DNA of 64,000 nt, taken from the NCBI RefSeq assembly GCF_026212465.1, contig NC_080048.1, positions 35,132,422 through 35,196,421 of the forward strand. The letters are read 5' to 3'. The first letter of the stretch is position 1, and each line of letters opens with the position of its first letter. The position numbers and the translations under genes were made by a program. This DNA comes from Amaranthus tricolor (Eukaryota > Streptophyta > Magnoliopsida > Caryophyllales > Amaranthaceae). The notes under the pieces were generated by a model. It was not told the origin of the DNA and did no database searches. It saw nothing but the letters and a program-made list of their open reading frames with translations. Shown here in pieces: positions 36,301 to 49,644 of this stretch.

Positions 36301-39300
36301 TCATTTCTTCATCAACATCATTTACAGAAGATGAAGATTTCAAATTAAACAAAAGAGGATTACTAGAATTAGTGCTTAAAAATCTCTTCTTTTTAGGGAT
36401 TATATTCAATCTTTCATTCAAAGTGACTGCCTTTTTTGGCTCCCTATCACATCTCAGTCTAAATTCTGAATGGTAGTTGAACTTTTACATTCCGGATTTC
36501 ATTTCTTCGGTACGCATCAGAAATTTTTTTGTTCTGCACTGAAATTATCCTATCATACCTTTGTCTTTTCATTGTGTTTGTAATCTTTGTATTCTCTTTA
36601 ATGAAATAAATGCACATTTCGGATTGTAATCCAAGTTTTCTGTTCCTCTATAAAATTCACTTTATTAATTTTGGATATTTATTGTTGCAGCAATTTTTCC
36701 GTAACAACTGCTGTACCACAGTAACGTCATTATATGGTAAATCAGCCCGTTCAAACTCTGCCTAATGGAAATGAAACATTGCTGTACATTGTTTCTTTTT
36801 TGATACTCAAAGGCATAGCTATCATTAATCTGCGTTTGACTCTCTTTTGGAGCATCAAGAAAGTAACAATTTACTGCCAATATTCCATTTGGCAGAATTT
36901 ATAATGAGTTGCTTTAATGATTCTAGTGTGGTAAAGCAGTTGTACTGGAAATTTTATGTTTGTTGTCTCTTTTTTGCTGCGGTACATGTGAGGCATTGAA
37001 CTAAAACTTGGAGGTAGTATTATTCATGTGATTACTTAGGCCTTAGAATTAACTCATTAAGGATTCAACTCATTAAGGACGTGTGAGCTTTTCATTTCAG
37101 TGGCCACTAATTTGGATGTCCCAGTTTGGTTTGAGCCAGTTTCAGTCGCAAAATCTAAAAGAGTATCTACAGTTGCCAAATATGTGAGTATCTAGATTTT
37201 CTTGCTATATTGCATTAGAAGTTAAATAAATTTGAAATACAACAAATACGAGTTGGATATAGAACCAGATATCAAGAAATGCTCACTCTTGTGGAGATAC
37301 CAATATCTCGACTCAACACTTAAACAGTTTAATTGTGAAATGATGTAGACTTTATATAATAACTTTAATACTACTGAGAACAAGAGGTGCTGAAGTCTGA
37401 ACAGCTTAAAAGTGTTGCAATTCCATGTGATGCTACCCAACATTAGTGTTGTCTACCTTGTTCTTGAAACTTAAAAATAGTAACCTTTTTTTCTACCATG
37501 ATCTTCATACTATTTACCTTTTATTAGATTACCTTTGCCTCTCCGAACGAGCATGAACTTTTCTCAATGGCGAATTCTTTGTCTCATGAAAATCGGTTTA
37601 GTCCTATCCGGAGGGATCAAGACAAAATGAATGCTTCCATAGAGTCCTTGTTCAAAGAGCTGAAACCGGCTATCATAGTCCTGCTGGAGAAAGGTATTAA
37701 GTTTGTCTTAGTGACACTTGGACCCGATGGTGCACTCCTATGCTCTGGCATCGGGCCATCTGGTTTAAAGATGTGCTTAGCTGGCACACAAGTTTTTGAT
37801 GGAAATCGAGAGCTTTTTGATATGGTGAGCGTAAGATGCCCAACAAATCAGTATTTGTGCCCTAAACCATATAAAACATCGTCTCAGTTATTTGTAATGC
37901 ATTTCCCAGCTCTTCCTGCAACAGTTGGGAGAGTTAGTGGTGCTGGAGATTGTTTAGTTGGTGGGATTCTTGCATCATTGTGTTCGGGTTTGAATGTTAT
38001 GCAAAGTGTAGCTGTCGGTGTTGCTGCTGCTAAAGCTGCCATCGAGGTGGAAACCAATGTGCCTTACAAATATGATTTATCAGCAGTTGCAGGTACTACC
38101 TTACTTGGCTTTCTGATCTGGTTGTCATTACTCAATTTTCATGTTTTTATTAGACACTGTTTGCAATGTTTTATTATATTACTATTATAATTAATATTAT
38201 TTAGGAATTAATAATCCCACCTTTTGCTCGTCTATTGTGAATAATCCACCTTTAGATTATTTTTCTATTAATCCAACATTTGCCCTTAGTTCGCTGTGAA
38301 TAATCCAACCTATTAAACCTTTGTCTTAGGTTGTTGGTAGCATATCCTATTATTACCTATTATTAGTAACTAGATATTCACCCGCATTATGAATGGAATT
38401 CATAGAATTCATTTCAATTATGTATGTATTAAACCAATAACATAAGTATATACATGAAACAAATGTAAGTTTAACCACGACTACAAAAAATATTAATCGT
38501 ATTTTAACATAACCAAAAATACCAATTATTATGTGATTATATATTATCAATTATAATACAAATATATTTAAAATATTTATCAAAGTAAATAAACTGTTTA
38601 TCAACTTGGTGTAATAACCATTACATACTGCAATGAAAATACAAAATAGTTAAAAAAAAAATTCTAGAAGTCAGTAAGTAACTCAAATGAAAGTACCCAC
38701 CTACATAAGATTCCCTTACTAAGATGGTTATGATCAAAATATTAAAAATAAAAATCGAAAAATCACACATGACATTATATAAAGGGCATAATCAAATCAT
38801 TTTTTGAAGAATGATTTGATTATACCATTTGTAATCATTAATCTTGAAAAATTGGATTTTTTAATCAAACATGACAAAAAAAAAAAAAAAAAAGAGATAA
38901 AGGAGTATCAATCTCCTGAGGCATGTGATTGGTATGCCCTCTTAAGGGATTTTCGCAAGCTGCCAAGCTGGTAATACAAATAATACGAAGAAATTGATCA
39001 TAATGTGAAGAAATTGATTCAAATATAAGGTGCAGTTAACTTGGAAATTTTGATCTTTTATTGCATACCATTTACCAGCTAACTAACTGGATACATACTA
39101 CATCTTAATAATAATTAGAGATACTCCTTAATAAACTCCTTATTTAAATAATCAAAATAAGTAACATAAATTGTTGTGAGAGACCGTCTTTAAAGAGACG
39201 GTCTCAATTGGGTCGACCCAGTATATTTTTAAAAAAGTACAAAAACATAAATTGTTGTGAGAAAGAGACGGTCTCAACTGCACACTTACTTGGTAGGGTC

Positions 39301-41148
39301 TTAGGATATCTTAAGTAAACATTTAGGATACGTCAAATAGGGGTTAACAGTATTCAAGTAGATGTTTTAAACATGCTGAAGTTGTCCAGTTGGTGTTATA
39401 TGCTGTAAGTGTCTAGGTCATTTGTTGTAAGGGTTTAGGTTATGTGTTGTAGGTAGGTGTTTAGGTTATTTTCCGTATGTGTTTTTGTTATGTGCGTAGT
39501 TATTTTTGTTATGTCCTATTGGTGTTAAGGTTATTTGTTGTATATATTGAGTTTATGTTATGTGCTTTAAGTGTTTAGGTTATTTGTTGTTGGAGTTAAT
39601 GTTCTGTGTTGTAGGTATTTATACGTCTACTTTAATATATAAAATACCTACCAAAAATGTAGTAGATGTTTGTAAAATGCGTGCGCGTAGTATACAAAAT
39701 ACCTACCAAAGAGATAGTCTCTCAAGAGACCTTTTGAATATGTAATACTATAATAAAAGCTACAAAAGAGACCTTTTGAATAAGTAAGACTACAAACCAA
39801 GCCATAAATGATGTTTTCACGCGCGTATTAGTCTTGCGTCAAATGGTCAAATGTATTTCCGTAAAGTTTATTATCGCAATCAAAACCATAATTGCGAGTT
39901 AGTGCATTACGGATTGAGATTATCAAGGTGTTCAAAAGTGTCTTTATTGATGGTTTATAAGCTAAAATAAGTTAGTTAGCACATAGATAAATGACTAAAT
40001 CTAATGTGCATTGAGCTAGAAGAAACATTATTCTTTTATAAGCATTGATAAAGAGAGTCGTCACCCTAATCGTCCCTTGTATATTACAATAAATCAAGGA
40101 CTTTAAACTTAGCTAATAAATGTTCTTTAATCAGAAAAATTAAGATATGATAATGTTGACAATGCAATAAATTTATATGAAAACCCCAAAATATAATGAT
40201 CTTAAAACATTATTTCACACAAACAAAAATATCAAAAAATTACCATTTTGTTAGTTTTCCAATAAAGTCAATATCTTCAAAAACCAACACCTTCATATAT
40301 GATTAAAAAAAATACACTTTGGAATTCAACCAAAATACCAAAAACAAATTAGCTCCCTAAATGAAAAAAAAAAGCCCAAAATTAATCATGGGCAAGATTT
40401 GATTCTAGAAAAATAGAGCATTTGTAACAAGAAAAATAGTAATAAAAAAAGAACAGTGAAAATTAACCAAAATTTAGAGTATTTGATTGAAATCTTTATT
40501 GAGAAAGTCTGAAAAATTTTCAAAAAATTTGCCAAATGAGTAAAATAGATTCATCTTATTCAGAATAATTATAGAATGAAAGGAAAATATTTTAAAGGAA
40601 TTAAAGGAATCTAATGATCAACATTTTTAATGACTTACCTGCAAAAGTTTTTGAGCTTATTGCAACTAACGGTGAGACGTTCGTAAAACCATTCACATTG
40701 ATCGCTAAGTGACCACTGCATTAATTCATTCATGACTAGGAATTGATCTAATTATGATAAAATCACACAATTCTAATGAATTTAATAAAATTGTTTATGT
40801 TTATGTTTATATCTCACGAATGGACAAAATTAAATACCAAAAAAATTTCTTAAAATAACCATTTAGAAGAATTGGGCGGGAAAACTTCTGTTGATAGAGT
40901 GATATGTGTCATATTCTCTGTTTAGTATAGTATAGTATATGATGATAGGTATGTTGTAGGCAAATGTATGATGAAGGTTATATTATTTGAAAATAATCGA
41001 AAGGTATGGAGTATTCACAACAAATAGGTGAAAGGTTGAATTATTAATGTCAAATTTTCCTAATTTGGTTTAATTTCTAAAAATGCAGATGATACAGGTA
41101 GAGTATACAATGCTGCCAGAGTCTTGTTCCACAAATCTATGTTGTAAA
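30320..41148 (+). CDS. PUKI: Pseudouridine kinase (pfkB family), peroxisomal
   Basis: It phosphorylates pseudouridine to pseudouridine 5'-phosphate, the first step in breaking down this RNA-derived nucleoside; a glycosylase then completes the route in the peroxisome. Exons: 30320-30424, 30974-31076, 31430-31477, 34555-34652, 34756-34870, 37101-37183, 37528-38092, 41090-41148. All junctions are GT-AG and the frame holds throughout, giving 391 aa. The pfkB signatures are GGVARNIAECL (exon 2), ASPNEHEL (exon 7) and GAGDCLVGG (residues 322-330), where Asp325 is the expected catalytic base. The protein ends in SML, a plant type-1 peroxisomal signal. The match is to the Arabidopsis At1g49350 type, recalled from memory. 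The start is uncertain: ATG 30320 lacks the longer N terminus I expect, and upstream exons may exist. Introns 3, 5 and 7 hold repeats. Confidence 0.9.
30520..30940. repeat. Tandem repeat, 116-117 bp unit, in PUKI intron 1
   Basis: ATGAGCAATTGGGT recurs at 30543, 30660, 30776 and 30893, a spacing of 117, 116 and 117 bp. Each unit also contains AGTATAATGATGAGGAA and AAAATTAGG. About 3.5 copies are present, filling most of the intron. Confidence 0.92.
31478..34554. other. PUKI intron 3 with unassigned inserted sequence
   Basis: At 3,077 bp this intron is long. The part at about 31600-33250 has A-rich CGAAACCA-type repeats and a minus-strand open frame of 120 codons (33083-32721) with no family features. 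At about 33390-33540, GCGCTC-rich sequence stands out as less AT-rich than its surroundings. I cannot name these pieces. Confidence 0.35.
34898..35564 (+). repeat. Left arm of a long inverted repeat in PUKI intron 5
   Basis: These 667 bp are repeated in inverse at 35785-36456. The arm contains a coding-like frame (34932-35300, continuing after a shift in 35284-35484) with a basic start, PKKKRSLRTN, an acidic segment, DVDEEMTEAADILLLFAS, and a charged tail ending KENGDDHT. I do not recognise the protein. It is probably a captured fragment of a gene located elsewhere. Confidence 0.85.
35785..36456 (-). repeat. Right arm of the long inverted repeat in PUKI intron 5
   Basis: Inverse copy of 34898-35564 with a spacer of about 220 bp. 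On the minus strand its frames (36421-36020 and 36087-35866) give nearly the same protein as the left arm, including PKKKRFLSTN and DVDEEMTEAADILLLFAS. Small insertions and substitutions separate the arms, so it is not a sequencing echo. The spacer itself has a smaller hairpin, AATAAAATGATATATAACT opposed to its complement. Confidence 0.85.
39165..39290. repeat. GAGACGGTCTC family foldback in PUKI intron 7
   Basis: TTGTTGTGAGAGACCGTCTTT is followed by AAGAGACGGTCTCAATTG, and the TTGTTGTGAGA start recurs about 75 bp later with AGAGACGGTCTCAACTG. These are two partial copies of the dispersed repeat. Confidence 0.5.
39400..39615. repeat. Degenerate T-rich minisatellite
   Basis: In PUKI intron 7 a loose unit like GTGTTTAGGTTATTTGTTGTA recurs about ten times with variable spacing. 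Any open frame through it is incidental. Confidence 0.7.
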
Positions 41149-43010
41149 ACTCAGATGAATGACCATTCTATGAATGAATGAATGATCTTCCCCGTTTATG
41201 GGATCGAGATTTTTGATGTTGTAACTTGCAAGCCGAATGCCTGATCGATGAAACCCGAATGCCTGTATGCCGGAGGGGGATCGGCACAGGCAAATAATAT
41301 CTCCATTTTCTTCTAAGACTGATTTTTACTATGAATTTGTTATGTAGTGTAATGATATCAAGCATGAAGAATATGATCGAATGTCATATGGGCATCACCT
41401 TTCCTATTTCTAAGCTTTACCCCAACTACTTGTTTACTCCTATAGTTCCTTTGGAAGCAATTTATCTTATTTTTAATTGTTGTGAGTCTATCTATATATA
41501 ATTATTACTAAAATAAAATATTATTGATGTCATTAACTTTTAAAATTATATATATTATTTTTCTCAACAAAAATCCTTCTAAACTCTGATTAGCAATTCT
41601 AATTCTACTCTAAGAGAGAAAAAAAAACCTTATTCTAATGACCTCTAGAAACCTCTTAATTTACACTTCTAAACTTAGTAAATGGCGCTTATCATCTTTT
41701 AATTTACAAGTCTAAACTTAGTAAATGGCACTTATCATGGGGTGCTATGAATCTTGAAGTTGTAACAGTGTAGAAATAAGATCGCATTACATCGAATTGT
41801 TGTTAGTGCTGTCAAGGTTTTAAAAATTATGAACTAATATTTTTCGTGGTGTAAGGAGTAAAAAAAAATCCTTTTTTTTTGACTGTATCAAGACATATCT
41901 TATAATTTCAACTAATATTTAAATATTATAATAACTATATTACTCTCATTAATTTATCATTGTTTCGTTATGGCGATCGCGACCGCGTTTTTACACAATG
42001 TTGCAACCAACTATATTAGGGGAGATCAGATAAAAGATTTCGCATTACGGGTAATGGTTTCTTGGTGCTTGGAAAAAATAAATTCCCTTATTACCGTGAA
42101 ATGTAGTAAGCATGACAATTTTACTTTATGGTCCTCATGTTTTTATGGGAATTTTATAACCTTATTAACATGATTTTATATATGTTGTTTTTCTACATTT
42201 AATCATTGGATTATATCATTCTCGTTTTTATTGTTAAAGTATATAATATCAGTTGGAGCCTTTAATTATAAACTTAAGCTTTTGATTGAAATTCCAAGAT
42301 ATGTACTCTAACAAACTCTTTCATACGAGCTCTTTGAGTTAGAAGTGTGGATGCAGTATAGCTCATAAATCATATCTAATATTAAATATTCTATTTTAAA
42401 TAAGGAATGGTTGAAAATTAAATTTAACCTTTTGTCAGAATAGTTTTTAATATCATGTTAAAGAACCAACTCAAGCAAATTAAATGGAATATATGAAGCT
42501 TTCTAGCTAGTTCTCATACAATAGAAACCATCTGAAAGGAATAGAAGAAAAATCAATTGTTAGGGTTATAGAAGCACTTAAATACTTAATAATACTTTTT
42601 AGTTTCTAGAATACAACATTAAGTTCTCAGCCACCATTGATAAAAGCAAGTTTTATTCCTCTCTTCTCTTTATTATTGCTGTGCTCTTATCTTCAGTTAG
42701 TGTTCTTGTACTTTTTTATACAGCATATTTTCTTTATTCTCAATACCAATTGTGATTTGTGGTTAAGAGGAATTCATGTTAGGAATCGGAACGCAATGAT
42801 GAATGATTGATGAATGATGAATGATAAATGATAAATGATAAATGATGAATAGAAAGAAGACTTAAACTTGAGCCGATGTCAATTGCTATTTTTTGTGTGT
42901 TTTGTATTGTAATTATTTGATAGATGTCAAATATTATAAATGATAATTAGTGTTAGATTTTAAGACTGCCGCCTTGCTTCATCGATTGATCGAGATTTCG
43001 CTTTTTTACT
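41149..43010. other. Spacer between PUKI and phosphoglycerate mutase
   Basis: It holds the PUKI 3' UTR and the upstream region of the next gene in the same direction. A 7-bp tandem repeat lies at 42796-42851. I see no other gene. Confidence 0.5.
42796..42851. repeat. 7-bp tandem repeat (TGATAAA/TGATGAA)
   Basis: About eight units of ATGATGA or ATGATAA in a row lie about 300 bp upstream of the mutase start codon. Confidence 0.85.
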
Positions 43011-43151
43011 TGATTCTACTGTCCTGGTATGTGTATTTGTTTGTTTGTTGATCTGGTATGCTTGTTCGGATTGTTGTCCGCTTGTTACTTAATTTATGTA
43101 TTTAGTTTTAGATTTGTGATAGGGTTTTGTTTTCTTATCAGAGAAACCGAT

Positions 43152-46100
43152 ATGGGAAGTTCAGACGTTTCTTGGAAATTGGCGGATCATCCGAAGCTGC
43201 CTAAAGATAAGATTTTGGCTATGATAGTGCTTGATGGTTGGGGCGAGGCCAATCCTGATAAGTACAACTGTATCCATGTCGCTGAAACTCCAGTCATGGA
43301 TTCCTTCAAGCAGGTTGTTTTCTTTCAATTTCTCTATTTTGAATCAATTTGATTGGCTACTGGAAAAATAATATGTTGGCTGTTTGAGAATTTAGAATTC
43401 ACTTTTTGATTCAATTTGATTGGATTGTTGTATTTTCGTTGGATGTCGCTGACTCAGTTATAGGAAGACAACTTCATGTTAGTACTTGATGATGAATATC
43501 AATTCACACGCATAAATGAAATTTGGTAGTGCCTATTGAGTAGATTTTGAAATAAACTGTTAACTATGAGGACATATGGTGAGCTGCCACTTTCTTTAGG
43601 GTTTTGCTTTTGCTTATTACTGTTAGAATATATTTTTTTGATGTAAATTGTATTTACCTCATCCAACTTGAAAGGAGAAGGCATTGTTGCATTTTCTTTG
43701 GATGTCTCTAACTCAGCTATAGAAATACCCAATGGAGTTGTTTCTAAGGACTACTATTTGATTGTGAATTGTGAGTATCGGAAACTGTGTGTTAGTACTT
43801 TGTTTTCAGACCTACATGCATGAACGGATTTTTGGTACTGAAAACGCAACTTTTGGGGGATTTATTGTTTTTAGAAACCTTCTAATCAGGTTATTTTTCC
43901 CTACTTCAGGGTGCACCTGACAGGTGGAGGTTGATTAGGGCTCATGGAACAGCTGTTGGGCTTCCATCAGAAGATGACATGGGCAACAGTGAAGTTGGTC
44001 ATAATGCTTTGGGTGCAGGCCGTATATTTGCTCAAGGGTGGTGTTTTATTCTTACTTGTTTATGTTTTGTGCTTCTATTAATGGGTTTTAGTGTGGTTTG
44101 ATGCAAGGGCGAAGCTACATCGGCCCCTTTGTATTTTTATCTTGACCCTCTTACTAATTTATATTATATATTATATATGATATATGGACTAATTAAGTGT
44201 TGCCAAATCAACTAATCAAGTATAGTTCAATGTCAAGTCTATGTAAGTTACAATTTTAATATTTTGTAATTTCTTTTCTAAATTAATATTTCAATTGTCT
44301 CGCACAATCTTTATTGACACTTCATAACCTTTCAATTTCAGTTTCAAATTATAGAATTTTCACTTCTAAAAAAGAAAGTGTAGAATTTTAACTTGTTTAT
44401 ATATTATTATTTGCTAGTGTATAGGTTATTTGACTATAATTATCTAGCGTATCGGCTACTTGGCTCCTCTTAATTCAATTTTCTTGCTCTGCCTTGGTTA
44501 GAGGAGAGTATCCACCTATGTGGTTAAGCAAAGAACTTTAAGGGTAATCCATGTTGGTTATTTTCTTTGTTTTTCTTTTTTATTTTAAAATAACTTAGAG
44601 AAAACTTAAAAAAAAAAAAGAAATTTGATATTTTTACACTCCTAAACAATTTTGAATCCTCTTGCCTACAAATTTTGTTGACTTGTTGATTTCCTAAGAG
44701 CGGCTGGGTGGGGGTTTGCGGGGGTGGTCGAGGATTTTGGGTGTAAGAAAAAAAATTCTGGTTGTAACCCTAAATTGTTAAGTACCATCCCCTATGGTTG
44801 TTATGATTGTAAATTTATCAATTTTAGGGCCTAGTTATTAGATGAGCATATTTAATTTTTTGTTGCATAATCTAATACGAGTTTATTTATTTATTTATTT
44901 ATTTTTTGTAGAGCCAAGCTTGTTGACCTTGCTCTTGCTTCCGGAAAAATATTCGAAGGTGAAGGTTTTAATTATATTAAGGAGTCTTTTGGTACAGGCA
45001 CATTGCACCTCATTGGATTGTTGAGTGATGGAGGTGTACATTCTCGTCTTGATCAGCTACAGGTACTTTATCGAGTCCAAATACTGAATTTTGTGTTAGA
45101 TTACTTAGATATGTGTCTATCACATATTATTTTGAATAATTTATTTAGTTACTTTTTTTTTGAAAGTATGTGATTTTGTTGTTTTTTTTTATCTTACTTT
45201 TTTTGATTGCAGTTGTTATTGAAAGGAGCTTCTGATCATGGTGCCAAGAAAATCCGCGTTCATATCCTTACTGATGGGCGTGATGTCTTGGATGGTTCTA
45301 GTGTTGGCTTTGTAGAAACTCTTGAGAAAGATCTTGAACTCTTACGGAGCAAAGGTGTTGATGCACAGATTGCATCTGGTGGTGGCCGCATGTATGTTAC
45401 AATGGATCGTTATGAGGTTAGTATCTTTTCAATTTTCTGTTTGTTGTTATACACATCTAGAAGGCCCTATATTTTCCTAGACAAAGTGCATACTATTTGA
45501 ATTTGAGATTGGGTAGCACTTTAGAGTTACTTTTCATTCAAACTTCATACTCATTGTTTAGATTTCCTTATAGCTTCCTAGACATATTAGTGCATATGCG
45601 AAGTTAATGGAGATGTTTTCTTTTTTGTGTTTTTTGGTGAATGAGAATTTGAGGTCAATGTGAATATCTACAATGTTTAGGTTGTGTATAGTTAACTTCT
45701 TGTTTGATCTTCACTTGGCTTGTCATTGTTGGTTGCACAGTTCTTAATGTTTTTATGAATATGTAGCAACTAGCAAGTGAGTGGCACGTGAATATGGATG
45801 TGAAGATCAGAAAATGTATTAGATACAAATTTTTTGACAGATGTGATTGTGTTAGCAGCTTTGCATATTTTTATGGTAGTCATGATATTTATGTGACCAA
45901 GCATTCAAATTACTCTAATACCACAAGGAATATGGGGATTAATGCTCGCACTCTAAAGTTTTTGATGGTTTTTAACACGATAGGATTTTTACAGTCCGTG
46001 ATCTATAGTTGAGTTTCTTAAATTATTGCATAATGCATACTAATGTTGAGATGCGTGACGAACACTCTTACTAGTGTCTGTTTGCTTAAAATTTTTTGAC

Positions 46101-49100
46101 TCTTTCTTCTCGCTTTTACGAACCCTTATTCTTCTCTCTCATGCCGCTTTCGTCCTTTGCATGGGTGTCCTTGTTTAGATGTGGTATAATGAATGCCAAT
46201 TTTACAATTCCTCTTACTATGCTGTTAAATTGTTTTGACTTTTTATACGGGAGTTTGTTTAGTTTGTGCGTACTCAAAACATTTATTTATATATCATCAC
46301 TTTATTTTGTAGAATGATTGGGAGGTTGTGAAACGAGGTTGGGATGCCCAAGTGCTTGGTGAAGCCCCATACAAGTTCAAGAGTGCACTTGAGGCTGTCA
46401 AGAAATTGAGGATGGAAACCAAGGCTAATGACCAGTATTTGCCACCTTTTGTTATTGTGGATGACAATGGCAAGGCTGTTGGTCCAATTGTTGATGGAGA
46501 TGCTGTTGTAACATTTAACTTCAGAGCTGATCGTATGGTTATGCTTGCCAAGGCACTGGAATATGAAAATTTTGATAAGTTTGACAGAGTTCGATATCCA
46601 AAAATTCGTTATGCTGGTATGCTCGAGTATGATGGAGAGTTGAAGCTTCCTAGTCATTACCTTGTTTCTCCACCAGAAATCGACAGAACATCTGGGGAAT
46701 ATTTAGTTCACAATGGTGTCAAGACATTTGCTTGTAGGTGAGTATTAGTGAGCGATGAATCTATTTTCTTGCTGGATGTTACATCTGATTTTCTTGCTGC
46801 TGATGTTGTTGATCTCAAAGTTTTGCTGTACATGTGTGAGAGTTGTACTATGTCCGCCAGAATTTATAGAAAATACTTGTATAACTTCATTTCATTGAAC
46901 TATTCAGGTTAAAATGTTGGAAACTAATTATTTTCTGCTGAGCCTTTTTACTTTTGTTTGCTGTTCTAGAAATGCCTTGCCTTCGCTTTCTTCAACCTAG
47001 ACAAGGATGCCTCATTGATGTTGGTTCTGTTTAGGTAAACCATGAGGCTTAGATAGTGTCAGACACTTGTAAAGGTCTTTCCAGATCAGTTGCTTTTGCT
47101 TACTCTAGTTTTAAATCCTATTGGATTGACTTCATGAGTGTGAGTTGTAAGTTTATGTTAAGTTTTGTGGCATAACAATATCTTGGCTGTTATATGCCCT
47201 CTTATAGATTTTCCTTGTGCTAGAATGACTCGCAGACCTGAAACTCGGATTGTCAGATGAATTTGCAGTGAGATATGTCATAATGTATCTATTTTGTTTT
47301 AGTGATCGAAAATGTGAAACCTATTTTATGGAAATTTTGATTTAGTGTTCAAAGTTTATTGATTCAATTGATATGCTTTAAATGATACAGTGAAACAGTT
47401 AAGTTTGGACATGTCACCTTTTTCTGGAATGGTAACCGTTCAGGTTACTTTAACTCTGAGATGGAAGAGTATGTTGAAATTTCTAGTGATAGTGGCATTA
47501 GTTTCAATGTGAAACCAAAAATGAAGGCTTTGGAGATTGCCGAAAAGGCCAGGGATGCCATTCTGAGTCGCAAATTCCATCAGGTTACTCTGAGTTTTTC
47601 TAAACAATCCTTAAAGGAGGTTTCAATGTTTTGAATTTATTTTCTGAACATATCTTGTCATATCTGTCAGGTTCGTGTCAACCTTCCCAACAGTGATATG
47701 GTTGGCCATACTGGGGATATAGAGGCTACAGTTGTGGCTTGCAAGGCTGCTGATGAAGCTGTCAAGGTGCGTTTCTTCTTATGGTGTATTTTTTTCTGTC
47801 TTGTGCTTTTATCTGGTCTTCTGTTGATGTGTGAGTCGTCTCTCGTTTCTATTTTGACTTGTGTATGTGTGTTGGCCTGTTGGGTATTCTTTAGTCAAGG
47901 TAGTACTTTATTTTTCAAAAATCCTTTTGGACAAGTGTCTGTGGTGCTTTAGTTTACTCTTGGAGCTTTAAATATAACATGATTTTCATGTAGAGTTCAA
48001 ATAAAGATGCTATGCTATTAAGTCCTTAATTTTGAATATTCTTTCGTCTAGGTTTAGGTTTAGGTATGGGTGATTGTAAAAAATAGTGGAGGTGAAACGT
48101 GTGCTTGTTAGATGTGTTACAAAAACCTCAGAACTGGATTGGGAAAGCTAAGAGAAAGTATTGGAAGTAAAAGTGGGGTATAAACAGTTCTGAATTGTTC
48201 AGGTAACGGAAAATAGTGGGCATTAAATGCATGTGCTTTTTCTCCTGTTTTTGAGAAGGTTCTTTTGAAATTAAGGGATTTTGTTTGGTGAATGATCATC
48301 TCTTTTGTCTTAAGTACAATTTTTTTTAAAGTTTTTTCAAAGTTGATACTTCAACCACATTTTATACTGATATGTAAGAATAAATGCTATCATGTTAGAT
48401 TGGTTTCAAATCTAAATGTATAGTTTCTGATTATCAACTCTTGATAACTTTACCAATTGAAAGGTCGAGGTTGTAAACTAGCAATCGGAAAAGTCAATAT
48501 GTTTTCATTATAAATATGTGAGGAATTAAACACTATTGGTGCCACTGAATGTGTGAATGCCTCACTTTGCGCTTTTTTTACTGACCAGAATCAAAGATCC
48601 CTAATATGCAGCTGAAAAATGGCTCCTGGTTTATAAGACCCTTACCTTGCTTTGAGTACTATGATAATACAACATTCATGTCATATATTCCTTATTTTAT
48701 AAGCCTTTTACTTGCCTTTTCATATTATTTTCTCATGCAAGCCTCAGCATGAGATCAATTTGTTTTTCTTTGTTAGTGCTAAGACATAATAACAAAAGTG
48801 AAAAGCTCTTTCCATTTCCATTCATTACAGACCAAACAAAATCCTCAAATTTTCTTTTGTTGTTTGCTTTCATTTTCTTTGAATACAATGGTGTGCTTGG
48901 AGAAATAGTGTAGACTGGGGTTTTTCCTTCAAAAACAATTTAGATTTGGGAAAGTGGTAACTGTATTTTGGTTCAAGAGTTAATAAAGTAAGGGTGTTTA
49001 TTTCATCCTTACCAATCCTTTTTCATATATTCCCAACAGTGGATGGTAGAGAAGTAGAACTTGTTTTGCCAGTTATGTCACGTTTCAGAACAAGTTTTTA

Positions 49101-49644
49101 AAGGATACAGTTCAATCAGGGGGTTTGGAAAGTCTAGTGTTCCTCTTGCTCATATTGGTCTCTCTTACACAAGTTTTCTTCAAAAATGATTACATCTAGT
49201 GCATATGTGATAATTCAATGGTTTTTGTTGTAGATGATTATTGATGCAATTGAACAAGTTGGTGGAATATTTGTTGTTACTGCTGATCATGGAAACGCTG
49301 AAGACATGGTGAAGAGGGACAAGAAAGGACAGCCTCTACTTGATAAGAATGGGAACATTCAAATTCTCACTTCACACACATTACAACCGGTTTGTTCATA
49401 TGATAACCTTTAAGATTCTGCTCGAGAAAATGCTCCATTATTTTGGTTCTCAGTTGACTTTTAACCGTTTATCTTTCAGGTGCCTATTGCAATTGGGGGT
49501 CCAGGCCTCGCTCCTGGCGTTAGATTCCGTAAGGATGTACCTGACGGTGGTCTTGCCAATGTCGCTGCCACTGTGATCAACTTACATGGACTTGAGGCAC
49601 CTGCTGATTATGAGCCAACTCTTATTGAGGTTGCAGATGATTAG
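43152..49644 (+). CDS. PGM: 2,3-bisphosphoglycerate-independent phosphoglycerate mutase
   Basis: It converts 3-phosphoglycerate to 2-phosphoglycerate in cytosolic glycolysis, using two divalent metal ions and a phosphoserine intermediate. Exons: 43152-43313, 43910-44037, 44912-45062, 45213-45416, 46313-46737, 47391-47583, 47671-47766, 49234-49389, 49480-49644. All junctions are GT-AG and the frame is intact, giving 559 aa, the usual plant length. Visible active-site features are LDGWG (Asp28), [14 protein letters not shown] with nucleophile Ser81, NSDMVGHTG (Asp430, His434) and TADHGNAED (Asp471, His472), the expected metal ligands. No transit peptide is seen, which fits the cytosolic form. 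A leader intron is likely at 43027-43140 (CTG/GTATGT to TTATCAG), ending 11 bp before the ATG. It lies 2 kb downstream of PUKI and runs in the same direction, with no sign of functional linkage. Confidence 0.97.

Noticed and set aside
45788..46012. Short open frame in intron 4 of the mutase
   Set aside because: It has no family features and lies wholly between verified donor 45416 and acceptor 46312.
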